A stretch of 40,464 nucleotides of DNA. It comes from Cyanobacteria bacterium UBA7753. Lineage in GTDB: Bacteria > Cyanobacteriota > Vampirovibrionia > Gastranaerophilales > Gastranaerophilaceae. The notes below the pieces were generated by a model that saw nothing but the letters and a program-made list of their open reading frames with translations, made no database searches and was not told the origin of the DNA. The position numbers and the translations under genes were made by a program. Shown one piece after another: positions 16,290 to 24,059 of the stretch (position 1 is its first letter; each line of letters begins with the position of its first letter). Location: contig DLEF01000018.1 of the NCBI GenBank assembly GCA_002481545.1, positions 23,997 to 64,460 on the forward strand, read 5' to 3'.

Positions 16290-16323
16290 TTGCCAAAATT
16301 ATAATTATTGATACGATATAAGT
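16290..16323 (+). promoter_or_regulatory. Promoter for a leaderless sensor-kinase operon
   Basis: TTGCCA (16290-16295) and TGA-TACGAT (hexamer 16312-16317) are 16 bases apart, and the hexamer ends six bases before the ATG at 16324. A GTTACA half-site (16280-16285) abuts the -35, so a regulator of the HLR1-binding kind could act here. Confidence 0.5.
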
Positions 16324-18006
16324 ATGGCAAAGATTTTAGTTGTTAGTGATAATCAAGATATAATTACGTTGGTTCAATCTACGTTGTTGAACCACGATAT
16401 ACTTGTTTCCGTTGATGAAACGGCTATTCTTGATATTATGAAAGTCGATACCCCAGATATAGTTATGCTGGATGCAGATTGCGACAGTGATATTAAATCC
16501 GTATTCAGGCTTGTCAAAAACTTTCAAACTATTTTGCTTTTGATTATGGGTGATAAAGAAATCCCGCAGGAGGTAATAGCAAATTCTCATATATATGTTG
16601 CGAAACCGATAAATCAAGTTTTATTGAAATCAACCGTAAAATCAGGCTTGCGTACAAGAAAAATATTGCAAAAATTTGCCAAATCCAATCAGGAACTTGC
16701 AAACAGCTTGTATCAATTGAATGTTTTGTATAATACAAGTACCCAACTTGCAGGGAGTTTAAGCAGAAACAAACTCGTTGATGTCTTAAATGAAGGTATT
16801 GATAAATCTCTAAATTCAAATGTGTCCTGCACTTTGTCTTTTAAGGATGATAAAACTCCTGTTCTGTTGATTAATTCCAATAATAAACTGTCAGACAGAC
16901 TGATAGAGGCTTTGAAATTAAGAGCTGTTTTGAATTATAAAAACTCGGGTATTGATATAACCGAAATGTTTTCAATTGACGATATAGAGGTTGAACAGTT
17001 TATTAAAAACAGATTTTCGGAATATGATTTTGAGATATTGAATTATCATAAACTGCTTTCGTTGATTACGATTGATAATAAGTGTCATGGATATTCTGAA
17101 ATATTCAGAGAAAAAGAGTTTACATCGGATGATGAAAAATTCTTTAAAACTCTTGTAAATCAAGTTGCAATTCCGCTTAAGAGTGCAATCCTTTATCAGG
17201 AGATAGCGCAAAAGAATAAAGAGCTTGCAAGATTAGAAAGATTGAAGTCCGAGTTTATCTCAATCGTATCTCACGAATTAAAGACGCCGTTAACTTCTAT
17301 CAAAAATTCACTCGATATTGTATCCAGTGGCAAAACGGGTGATTTGACCGATTCAATGGTAAAATTCCTAGATATGGCAAAACGTAATGTCAAAAAATTA
17401 TCAAGAATTATAAACGACTTACTTGATATGTCTAAGATTGAGGCGGGTAAAATGGATTATACATTTGAGAATGTTTCTATTGCTCCCGTTATATCGGATG
17501 TCGCATTGAACCTTTCTCAAATAGCCGTTAAGAAAGGTTTGAGCCTGAGCGTAAAGACAGAAGATAATATGAAGAATGTTTATATTGATACCGACAGAAT
17601 AGTACAGGTTTTGTCTAATCTTGTATCAAACGCGATTAAATTTTCGCCTGACAAAGGTGTCATAACTATTGATGCAAGAATGGTATCGGCAGACGAAATA
17701 AATGTGGAAGAATGTTTCCAACCGCAAATAGATGCGCTTTCGGGTGACTATGTCATGGTGAGTGTATCTGACGAGGGAATAGGTATTCCGAAAGAAGATT
17801 TAACGCATGTATTTGATAAGTTTGAACAAATTGAAAATTCTCTGTCCCGTGAGGTTGGAGGTTCGGGTTTGGGCTTATCAATTGCAAAACAGTTGATATC
17901 CGCTCATAAAGGCGCAATATGGTGCGACAGTATCTTAAACAAAGGTTCGACATTTACTTTTGTACTTCCAGTCGCAAATGAGCAGGATAACAAAAATATG
18001 GTATAA
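16324..18006 (+). CDS. Sensor histidine kinase with N-terminal receiver-like domain
   Basis: The 560-residue protein has a receiver-like domain at 1-110 (MAKILVVSDNQ, IVMLDADCD with Asp50, a KP pair at 94-95), then a GAF-like segment about 130-290. The kinase core follows: HisKA with SIVSHELKTPLTSI (His317) and an ATP-binding domain with the N box (SNLVSNAIKF), G1 (DEGIGIP) and G2 (GGSGLGLSIA). No transmembrane helix is visible, so it senses something in the cytosol. The receiver is diverged. It heads an operon with a single-domain response regulator and a GspE-like ATPase, and the start is probably leaderless. Confidence 0.88.
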   Translation: MAKILVVSDNQDIITLVQSTLLNHDILVSVDETAILDIMKVDTPDIVMLDADCDSDIKSVFRLVKNFQTILLLIMGDKEIPQEVIANSHIYVAKPINQVLLKSTVKSGLRTRKILQKFAKSNQELANSLYQLNVLYNTSTQLAGSLSRNKLVDVLNEGIDKSLNSNVSCTLSFKDDKTPVLLINSNNKLSDRLIEALKLRAVLNYKNSGIDITEMFSIDDIEVEQFIKNRFSEYDFEILNYHKLLSLITIDNKCHGYSEIFREKEFTSDDEKFFKTLVNQVAIPLKSAILYQEIAQKNKELARLERLKSEFISIVSHELKTPLTSIKNSLDIVSSGKTGDLTDSMVKFLDMAKRNVKKLSRIINDLLDMSKIEAGKMDYTFENVSIAPVISDVALNLSQIAVKKGLSLSVKTEDNMKNVYIDTDRIVQVLSNLVSNAIKFSPDKGVITIDARMVSADEINVEECFQPQIDALSGDYVMVSVSDEGIGIPKEDLTHVFDKFEQIENSLSREVGGSGLGLSIAKQLISAHKGAIWCDSILNKGSTFTFVLPVANEQDNKNMV

Positions 18007-18038
18007 TATTACGGGGAGCATGATTAAAGGGGTATCAA

Positions 18039-18401
18039 ATGAAAAAGGTTTTAATCGTTGATGATGAACAAGATATTGTAGAAAGTTTAAAATTCGTGTT
18101 GGATAGCGAAGGTTATGACTGCTATACCGCATATAACGGTGAAGACGGGCTTAAATCGGCAAAAGAGCTCCTTCCCGATTTGATAATACTTGATATAATG
18201 ATGCCTAAGATGAACGGTTATAAGGTTAGCAGATTATTAAAGTTTGATAAAAAATATAAAGATATTCCGATAATCATGTTGACTGCTCGTTCTCAGGAAG
18301 AGGATAAACTTATCGGAGAAGAAACGGGCGCAGATGAATATATAACGAAACCTTTTGATTTGGATTACGTAGTCGAGAAGGTTAAGGGGTACTTAGGATA
18401 G
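18039..18401 (+). CDS. Single-domain response regulator (CheY-like)
   Basis: The 120-residue protein is only a receiver domain: VLIVDDEQD at the start, LIILDIMMPKMNG with the phospho-acceptor Asp52, MLTAR with the conserved Thr, and ITKPFD with the Lys. It has no output domain, so it must act by protein contact. The obvious partners are the kinase upstream (32 bases away) and the ATPase-like protein downstream, whose ATG directly follows this TAG. A ribosome binding site (AAAGGGG) precedes the ATG. A TATAAT overlaps the kinase stop codon (18002-18007) and could be an internal promoter. Confidence 0.92.
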   Translation: MKKVLIVDDEQDIVESLKFVLDSEGYDCYTAYNGEDGLKSAKELLPDLIILDIMMPKMNGYKVSRLLKFDKKYKDIPIIMLTARSQEEDKLIGEETGADEYITKPFDLDYVVEKVKGYLG

Positions 18402-19784
18402 ATGGAAACCATAACTAATAAAACTCTTGAAAAATTAAAATATGAGCTTGTAAGAGACGGTCTTGTTGAGTATGATACTCTGGATAAGGCTCAAAAACTC
18501 GCTGATGTTGAAGGCGTCAACATAGGACAAGCCTTGATAAATTCGGGCGTCTTGAGTGAAGCAGACCTGTTGAAGTTTTTAGAGAAAAAACTCCATATCC
18601 CTTATGTTAATCTGGACGACTATTCTCTTGATCCTAAGTGTCTCAAATATATAAATTTCGCGGATGCACGTAAATATAATGTTATACCGCTATTTATGAT
18701 AGAAGATGTTTTGACGGTTGCGATGGCTGATCCTTTGGATTTGTTTGTCATTGATAAAATCGTAGAGACTGCGGAATGTACAATTGAGCCTGTTATATCA
18801 TCGGAAAACAGTATCATTGCCAAAATCGATGAGTATTACAATACTCCGGAAACCGTTGATAAAATATATACAACATCAAAAGACTCGGGCTTTGATTGGA
18901 CATCAGAGCTTCACAGTGAAGATTTGAGTGAAGAACACATCCAAAAAATTATTAGAGCTATTTTAAAGCAGGCAATAATCGAAGATGTACATGAATTGTA
19001 TTTTGAACAATCGGAACAGGGATTAAATCTTGTATTCAAAAACCAAAATAAATACGAGAATAAAGGTATTATACCTTACATTCTTGTTTCATCGTTTGTA
19101 TCAAAGTTAAAAATGTTGTCAAACTTGGATCCGTCAGTTAGTGAGGTTCCGCAGCTCGGTAAACTTTGTTTTAAAGTTGATGACATAACCGTTATTGCAA
19201 GTATTTCCGCGTTCCCGACAATTATCGGGGAAAGAATTGCGCTCAAAATATACAAACCGCCGAAAGAGTTATCGGCTTTGATAAAAGACGATAAGCAAAG
19301 ACAATTGTTGTTAAAAACGGTAGAACAACCGGGGATAATAATGGTGTGCGGTGCTCCGCTGAGCGGAAAAACCCATGTTATTTATTCGTTACTTCTTGAG
19401 GCTGTAAAGACTCATAAAAACATTATGACGATTGAATCTATTTCAAAATACGAACTCAAAGGTGTTCATCAGTGTGAATTAAACGAAAATGTCGGGTTCA
19501 ATCTTGATAAGGCTTTGAGATTTATAGAGTTCCAATCCCCTGATATTATATACATTGAGGGCGTAAAATCCAAGATAGCCTTTGACTACTTCTCGGAGCT
19601 TGTTTATAACGACAAAACCGTTATAACCGAATTTTTGGCAAATAATATGACCGATTTGAGAGAAAAGCTTTCTTATCCTGATTTTCAATCGTTTAAATCA
19701 TTGCTGTCTTGTATTGTATTTATCCATTCAAAAGACAGTATTGAAGTCTTTGACAAGGATAAAATACATAAGTATTTGGCATAG
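18402..19784 (+). CDS. Degenerate GspE/PilB-type secretion ATPase homologue
   Basis: The 460-residue protein has an MshEN-type N-terminal domain (residues about 10-150, LADVEGVNIGQALINSGVLS) and a GspE/PilB-like ATPase domain. Walker A is intact (GAPLSGKTH, 317-325). However, the canonical DPDIIxxGEIRD is SPDIIYIEGVKS (379-390), the His-box TGHxVLSTLHTN is NDKTVITEFLANN, and the C-terminal portion with the tetracysteine zinc motif is missing (normal length about 560). It may bind ATP but hydrolyse it poorly, or act as a regulator of a type IV pilus motor. The ATG abuts the stop of the response regulator, so translation is coupled. Confidence 0.8.
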   Translation: METITNKTLEKLKYELVRDGLVEYDTLDKAQKLADVEGVNIGQALINSGVLSEADLLKFLEKKLHIPYVNLDDYSLDPKCLKYINFADARKYNVIPLFMIEDVLTVAMADPLDLFVIDKIVETAECTIEPVISSENSIIAKIDEYYNTPETVDKIYTTSKDSGFDWTSELHSEDLSEEHIQKIIRAILKQAIIEDVHELYFEQSEQGLNLVFKNQNKYENKGIIPYILVSSFVSKLKMLSNLDPSVSEVPQLGKLCFKVDDITVIASISAFPTIIGERIALKIYKPPKELSALIKDDKQRQLLLKTVEQPGIIMVCGAPLSGKTHVIYSLLLEAVKTHKNIMTIESISKYELKGVHQCELNENVGFNLDKALRFIEFQSPDIIYIEGVKSKIAFDYFSELVYNDKTVITEFLANNMTDLREKLSYPDFQSFKSLLSCIVFIHSKDSIEVFDKDKIHKYLA

Positions 19785-19785
19785 A

Positions 19786-20094
19786 TTAGATATAGTTTTT
19801 CATAGTTGGTATTTTTACACAAGTGTTTAAAAAGTCAATTGTGTTCATTTTTTCAGTATATAAATATTTGAGAAAGTTCAAATACGACATATCGACCGCA
19901 CTAACCATAACGTTTATTTCAAATCCGTCAGAGCAAAAAGGTTCGTAGTCGTATGTGACATAGCTGTTATATTTGCTTTTCCACTCTTTTTTCTCTATAT
20001 GACAGTTGTTTTCTTCTGCTACATCTTCAAACCAGTCTATCATATCTTTGTTTATATTTTTAAATTCTAAATATCTTTCGTTGAATTTTTTCAT
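19786..20094 (-). CDS. Hypothetical protein (102 aa)
   Basis: I do not recognise this small protein. It reads MKKFNERYLEFKNINKDMID and is acidic and aromatic-rich (WFEDVAEENNCHIEKKEW, then YVTYDYEPFCSDGFEINVM), with no signal peptide or membrane segment, so it is probably a small cytosolic alpha/beta protein. A GGAG ribosome binding site precedes the ATG at 20094. It is convergent with the GspE-like gene; the stop codons are one base apart with no terminator between them. It diverges from the patatin gene. Confidence 0.6.
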   Translation of the reverse strand: MKKFNERYLEFKNINKDMIDWFEDVAEENNCHIEKKEWKSKYNSYVTYDYEPFCSDGFEINVMVSAVDMSYLNFLKYLYTEKMNTIDFLNTCVKIPTMKNYI

Positions 20095-20205
20095 ATTGTT
20101 TCTCCATATCTAAATTTTAAGGATATAAATATCTCAATAAATTCCCGTTTTGTCTAATCTTTTACATTTTTTCTTACAACTTACGGGCTAATACGATTAT
20201 TTAGG

Positions 20206-20223
20206 ATTACAATTTTTTACGTT
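20206..20223 (+). promoter_or_regulatory. Imperfect HLR1-like repeat in the patatin promoter
   Basis: ATTACAAT-TT-TTTACGTT matches the HLR1 consensus at 14 of 16 half-site positions with the standard period. It lies just upstream of the -10 (20230-20235), so a bound protein would block RNA polymerase. The region is very T-rich, so a chance match is possible. Confidence 0.3.
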
Positions 20224-20229
20224 TTATAC

Positions 20230-20241
20230 TATAATCTTTTT
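20230..20241 (+). promoter_or_regulatory. -10 box for a leaderless patatin-gene transcript
   Basis: TATAAT (20230-20235) ends six bases before the ATG at 20242, and TTACAA (20207-20212) lies 17 bases upstream as a -35. No Shine-Dalgarno sequence is present. Confidence 0.6.
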
Positions 20242-21438
20242 ATGGCAATAAAAGGAAAATATACTTGTATATTCGGTGGCGGTGCCGTAAGAGGTTTTAC
20301 TTATATCGGTGCAATAAAAGCTATGCATGATTTAGATATTGACGTTGACACCCTTGCAGGCTCTTCCGTGGGTTCTTTGATAGCGGCTCTGTTGGCTGTG
20401 GGTTATAGTGCATTAGAGTTAAAAGACCTTTTGTTTAAGGTTAACTTTGAATTATTTAAAGATATCAGATTAAACCAAAGTAAAGAGTTCGCAATAAGTA
20501 AGGGCAATGTTTTTACGGATTGGGTACGCGATATAATCGCGAAAAAGGTTTATGGTGATAAATATAAAAAAGGCAAAAATAAACCTGTTTTGTTCAAGGA
20601 TTTACCTAAAAATTTGGTCATTTTGACGACTGATTTAAACAAGTTTTGTTCGTTTGAGTTTTCAAACATGGAAACTCCTGATTTTGAAGTTGCTGAGGCT
20701 GTAAGAATTTCCTGCAGTATGCCGGGGCTTATGACACCTGTTGAATATGACGGCAAAAAACTGGTAGACGGAGACTTATTGAAGGGTATTCCGTTATGGA
20801 AATTGTCTAAGAACTTGAGTAACACCCAAAACAGAATTTTAGAGTTCAGGCTCGAGGGTGATACCGTTGATAAGGAAAATAATACTTTTGAATTTTTAAA
20901 TTCTATCTACAGTTGTATGACGTGTGCATCAACAGATTTTATCATTGATGTCTTTGGGCAGAATGACAAATATGACTATGTGAAAATAACTACGGGTGAT
21001 ATTATCGTTGTAGATTTTAATATGTCGGATAATATGAAAAATGCTCTTATCCAAAAAGGATATAATGATTCTATAAAGTATCTCGCAAAAGATTGTGTCG
21101 CAAAGAAAATAAGAATATCAAAATTTTATGACAGAATGTCTGATTATGTGAATGAGATGATTAGGTTTATCAAATATAATGAGGTTGATAAAACGAAAGA
21201 AAAAATAAAAGACTTGTTTCTGTTTATGTCGGATGCGTATAAATACATTGATGCCGATATTGTGGAAGGACTATGGACTTTAAAGAATGATGTTTTTGCC
21301 GCTACTTTAAAAAAATCATGGTTACGTGGTGAAAAATTTGCCGACAGAAACTCTATCTTGAACAATGCTGAAATAATAAAACGTGTTATCGATTGCAAGA
21401 ATGATGAATTAAAAGACTATATCCTAAAAGTAGGCTAG
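20242..21438 (+). CDS. Patatin-like phospholipase
   Basis: The 398-residue protein has the patatin signature: an oxyanion loop GGGAVRG (residues 12-18), the nucleophile GSSVG with Ser42, and the catalytic DG (Asp176, in KLVDGDLLKG). It should hydrolyse acyl chains of lipids with a Ser-Asp dyad. The patatin domain covers about residues 8-205; the last 190 residues are helical, charged and of unknown role. There is no signal peptide, so it acts inside the cell or is exported by another route. The gene is monocistronic with a leaderless-type promoter and ends before a strong terminator at 21522. Confidence 0.9.
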   Translation: MAIKGKYTCIFGGGAVRGFTYIGAIKAMHDLDIDVDTLAGSSVGSLIAALLAVGYSALELKDLLFKVNFELFKDIRLNQSKEFAISKGNVFTDWVRDIIAKKVYGDKYKKGKNKPVLFKDLPKNLVILTTDLNKFCSFEFSNMETPDFEVAEAVRISCSMPGLMTPVEYDGKKLVDGDLLKGIPLWKLSKNLSNTQNRILEFRLEGDTVDKENNTFEFLNSIYSCMTCASTDFIIDVFGQNDKYDYVKITTGDIIVVDFNMSDNMKNALIQKGYNDSIKYLAKDCVAKKIRISKFYDRMSDYVNEMIRFIKYNEVDKTKEKIKDLFLFMSDAYKYIDADIVEGLWTLKNDVFAATLKKSWLRGEKFADRNSILNNAEIIKRVIDCKNDELKDYILKVG

Positions 21439-21521
21439 GGTTTGGGGTAAATGTTTAATTCTTTATTCTGAGTGTATAATAAAAAGGTGCATTTTGTTTT
21501 GGTATTGTTCTAAAAATAACA

Positions 21522-21553
21522 AAAGAAAAGGCATCACAAGTGATGCCTTTTCA
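21522..21553. terminator. Bidirectional terminator
   Basis: AAAAGGCATCAC-AA-GTGATGCCTTTT is a perfect 12-bp inverted repeat with A and T runs at its ends. It lies between the patatin gene (plus) and the F-x-G gene (minus) and can end both. Confidence 0.9.
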
Positions 21554-21595
21554 AAACTTTGGTTCGTATGGTTTTGTGTTGGTGGTTCTTTTTGA

Positions 21596-22024
21596 TTAAG
21601 CTTTGTGGAACCAACCTTGTACTGTATTAGCTATAGTTTGTCCTTTTTTTACTACGAAATCTTTGCCTTTTCCTGCATATTCGCCTATAGCTTTTCCTGC
21701 TGTGTCTAAAGCACCTAAAACTGTCTTAGCAGGCTCTTTAAATTTTTGAGCCCAATCTTTACTAGCTAAATTGCTAAATCTGTCTGCAATCTTGCCTGCA
21801 TCAAATGCACCGTGCTTGCTGCCCAATGCTAATGCTGTTGCTACTGCTGCTGCCGCTACCAAAGTTCCTACGATAACCTTTGCTGCTTTATGGCTTTTCT
21901 TAGGAGCTTCCGTTGGTTGAGCCGTTGGTGCTGTTGTAGCTGACGGTCTCGGATTTCCTTGCGGAGCATCAAAATTTGGTTTGTCATAAATTCCTCTTGC
22001 TGCGAATGATACACTGTTTAACAT
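21596..22024 (-). CDS. F-x-G protein with a hydrophobic segment (142 aa)
   Basis: The protein starts MLNSVSFAARGIYDKPNFD, so the F and G are one residue further apart than in its relatives. A Pro/Thr-rich linker follows, then one hydrophobic helix (AAKVIVGTLVAAAAVATALALG, split at residue 60) and an amphipathic C-terminus. The layout resembles 7841-8371: motif, disordered linker, Ala-rich membrane segment. The start is the ATG at 22024 because the upstream in-frame start overlaps its ribosome binding site (GGAGG). The hydrophobic segment is internal, so it is an anchor rather than a signal peptide. Function unknown. Confidence 0.72.
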   Translation of the reverse strand: MLNSVSFAARGIYDKPNFDAPQGNPRPSATTAPTAQPTEAPKKSHKAAKVIVGTLVAAAAVATALALGSKHGAFDAGKIADRFSNLASKDWAQKFKEPAKTVLGALDTAGKAIGEYAGKGKDFVVKKGQTIANTVQGWFHKA

Positions 22025-22119
22025 ACGAACCTCCATAAAATATAATTTCTAACACACATCTATATAAACGCATCTTTTAATTAATTTTTGCCTAAATAAC
22101 CCCAATTAATCAAATTATC

Positions 22120-22137
22120 GTTACATATCTTTACAAA
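22120..22137 (+). promoter_or_regulatory. HLR1-type box between divergent genes
   Basis: GTTACATA-TC-TTTACAAA fits the cyanobacterial HLR1 consensus, (G/T)TTACA(T/A)(T/A)-NN-(G/T)TTACA(T/A)(T/A), at every position. It is 76 bases from the ATG at 22214 and 95 from the divergent ATG at 22024. A TATACT at 22171-22176 could be the -10 of the plus-strand gene; no good -35 is seen, as expected for an activated promoter. Confidence 0.6.
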
Positions 22138-22213
22138 AACCATGCTAAAAAGGCAATTTTTACGCTTATATATACTTAATATATATATAGGATATTAGGA
22201 AAAGGATTATACT

Positions 22214-22774
22214 ATGGCAGTAGATGCTTACGGAAGTTATCTGGATTCTGAACGCACTCGTTTGACGAACAAAGATAAATATATCAAAACCGATTTAAAA
22301 CAGGCATGTACTACAGCTGATGCTAATGTAGCATCGGCTGCCGACAATTTCGCTGTAACTAATGCTTTATTGGAAAAAAGCCAATTAAGTATAAACAGCA
22401 CTCTTGAGCAAAAGAAAAAGAAATTGGCAGATGAAAGGGATGCCAAAGTTAAAGAAATGGAGTCTCAAGGTAAGTCTCAAAGTGAAATTGAAGCGCTAAA
22501 ATCCGAATATAACGCTAAAATCGCAAGTATTTTACCTAATTTCTCTAATTTAGGTCAGAGTATTTTATCGAAAAACTCTGAATTATTAAAATCGTTTAAT
22601 TTAGCAAGTGCAGAAAAAACAAAAGCCGGTTTTGCTAAGATTTTTGCTGATAACAATTACTTGTCTGCTTTGCACAGTCAGTTTAGTGATTGGCTCAGCT
22701 TGGGAAGAATGCAGCAAGGGTATGATGTCGCACAAGCACAGGCTCAAAATAAAGGGTTAAACTATCTGGGGTAA
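22214..22774 (+). CDS. Helical protein of unknown function (186 aa)
   Basis: I do not recognise this protein. It is almost entirely predicted helix, with a coiled-coil core (STLEQKKKKLADERDAKVKE, SQSEIEALKSEYNAKI) flanked by Ala/Ser-rich segments, and a C-terminus rich in Gln and Ala. It lacks a signal peptide, cysteines and tryptophan-based motifs apart from one W near residue 160. The ribosome binding site is AAAGGA. It lies 27 bases upstream of the RpaA-like gene and has a consensus HLR1 box at its promoter, so it may share the regulator's regulon. Confidence 0.72.
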   Translation: MAVDAYGSYLDSERTRLTNKDKYIKTDLKQACTTADANVASAADNFAVTNALLEKSQLSINSTLEQKKKKLADERDAKVKEMESQGKSQSEIEALKSEYNAKIASILPNFSNLGQSILSKNSELLKSFNLASAEKTKAGFAKIFADNNYLSALHSQFSDWLSLGRMQQGYDVAQAQAQNKGLNYLG

Positions 22775-22789
22775 AAATCATATTTGTAT

Positions 22790-22801
22790 TATAATATCAC
22801 T
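22790..22801 (+). promoter_or_regulatory. -10 box for a leaderless rpaA transcript
   Basis: TATAAT (22790-22795) ends six bases before the ATG at 22802. There is no ribosome binding site. An in-frame TTG at 22784 would lie upstream of the hexamer and can be discarded as the start. Confidence 0.6.
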
Positions 22802-23503
22802 ATGAGTTTAGGAAAGATACTTGTAGTAGATGATGATAATGCAATAAACGAGCTAATCAAGGTTAACCTTGAATTAAAAGGTTATTCCGTTTTGCAGGCT
22901 TTTGACGGAACGACGGGTTTTGCTATTGCAAAACAGGAAATCCCCGATTTAATTATATTGGATGTCATGATGCCTGAGGTTGACGGATATACGGTTGCAC
23001 AAAGAATAAGACAGTGTGAACCTATCAAAGAAACTCCAATATTAATGCTTACTGCTTTGTCCGAATTAAATGACAAAGTAAAAGGGTTTGATATCGGGGT
23101 TGATGATTATTTGGTTAAACCGTTTGAAATGGAAGAGTTATTTGTAAGAGTCAGAGCCTTGTTGAAACGTGCACACAAGATAACGGATTCCATGGCAACG
23201 AAAGAATTGCTCGTATATAAAGAAATTACCCTACTTCCCGAAACTTATTCCGTAAAAATCGGTGGTAACGTTGCAAAACTTACTCCTATAGAGTTTGATA
23301 TATTCTATATTTTATTCCAAAACCACGGGAATATGGTGTCTTCAAAGAAATTATTAAAAGATATTTGGGGTTATGATCCCGATGATGATATTGAAACAAT
23401 TAGGGTTCATATAAGACATTTAAGAAGTAAAATTGATAAAATCTCAAACGGTAAAAAATACATCGAAACCATATACGGCGGCGGTTATAAGTTGAATATT
23501 TAA
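22802..23503 (+). CDS. rpaA: RpaA-like OmpR-family response regulator
   Basis: The 233-residue protein has a receiver domain (VVDDD, LIILDVMMP with Asp54, MLTAL, LVKPFE) and an OmpR-type winged-helix DNA-binding domain. Several stretches closely match cyanobacterial RpaA, notably NELIKVNLELKGYSV, DDYLVKPFEMEELFVRVRAL and WGYDPDDDIETIRVHIRHLR, the last nearly identical. In photosynthetic cyanobacteria RpaA is the master output regulator of the circadian clock and works with RpaB at overlapping targets. No Kai or SasA gene is in this window, so the input here is unknown. The start is the ATG at 22802, with a leaderless-type promoter. HLR1-like boxes near several genes are candidate targets. Confidence 0.85.
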   Translation: MSLGKILVVDDDNAINELIKVNLELKGYSVLQAFDGTTGFAIAKQEIPDLIILDVMMPEVDGYTVAQRIRQCEPIKETPILMLTALSELNDKVKGFDIGVDDYLVKPFEMEELFVRVRALLKRAHKITDSMATKELLVYKEITLLPETYSVKIGGNVAKLTPIEFDIFYILFQNHGNMVSSKKLLKDIWGYDPDDDIETIRVHIRHLRSKIDKISNGKKYIETIYGGGYKLNI

Positions 23504-23526
23504 AATAATACGATTGATTGATTTTC

Positions 23527-23568
23527 AATTGTAACAAACTTGGTATTATTGTCATAATAAGATACAAT
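23527..23568 (+). promoter_or_regulatory. Promoter with an adjacent HLR1 half-site
   Basis: TTGGTA (23540-23545) and TACAAT (23563-23568) are 17 bases apart. AATTGTAAC (23527-23535), identical to the unit repeated at 4798-4814, sits directly upstream of the -35, but a second copy is missing. Confidence 0.45.
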
Positions 23569-23606
23569 ATATTTATGGACTTTTAATATTAAGAGAGGAC
23601 TAATTT

Positions 23607-23999
23607 ATGAAAAAGACTATTTTAACTACACTATTAGTGTTCGCATCTTCTGCGGCATTTGCTTCTTCAGTATTTACACCTGTTCATTTGAGTGAAGCAA
23701 CTACAACAAATGCAGCTGTGGCTAAACCTGCAGCAACAAAAACTACAACCGGTGCTAACGGTCAAACCGATGAAATCGGAAACACAAAAATTCAAAATGC
23801 TATTTTGCAAATTGATAACGCTCAAACAGAGATAAGCAATCAATTATTGGATTTGAAAACAAAATACGCTGATGTTGATGCTCAATATGTTTCGGTAAAG
23901 GCTCAAAGAAAAGCTCTGAAAAAACAAGTATCTCAAGCTGAAAAGAGATTGAGAGCTTTAAATTCGACTAAGGAAAAAATGAGAAAAAATATGTTATAA
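23607..23999 (+). CDS. Small secreted coiled-coil protein (130 aa)
   Basis: The protein has a typical signal peptide (MKKTILTTLLVFASSAAFAS, cleavage after AFA near residue 19), a Thr/Ala-rich linker to about residue 55, then one long coiled coil (ILQIDNAQTEISNQLLDLK to the end, including KAQRKALKKQVSQAEKRLRA). It is probably periplasmic or cell-surface. No known family is recognised. The ribosome binding site AGAGAGG is good. It has its own promoter next to an HLR1 half-site and ends at a strong terminator. Confidence 0.82.
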   Translation: MKKTILTTLLVFASSAAFASSVFTPVHLSEATTTNAAVAKPAATKTTTGANGQTDEIGNTKIQNAILQIDNAQTEISNQLLDLKTKYADVDAQYVSVKAQRKALKKQVSQAEKRLRALNSTKEKMRKNML

Positions 24000-24017
24000 T
24001 CTAAAAATAACATTCAA

Positions 24018-24054
24018 TAAAAAAGACTTTCGATATTTCGAAAGTCTTTTTTTT
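24018..24054. terminator. Bidirectional terminator
   Basis: AAAAGACTTTCGA-TATT-TCGAAAGTCTTTT is a perfect 13-bp inverted repeat followed by further T residues. It lies between the convergent genes ending at 23999 and 24060. Confidence 0.9.
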
Positions 24055-24059
24055 ATATC

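Noticed and set aside
22784..22801. An upstream TTG start for the rpaA-like gene
   Set aside because: It lies before the TATAAT hexamer, so it would not be on the transcript; the ATG at 22802 matches the family N-terminus.
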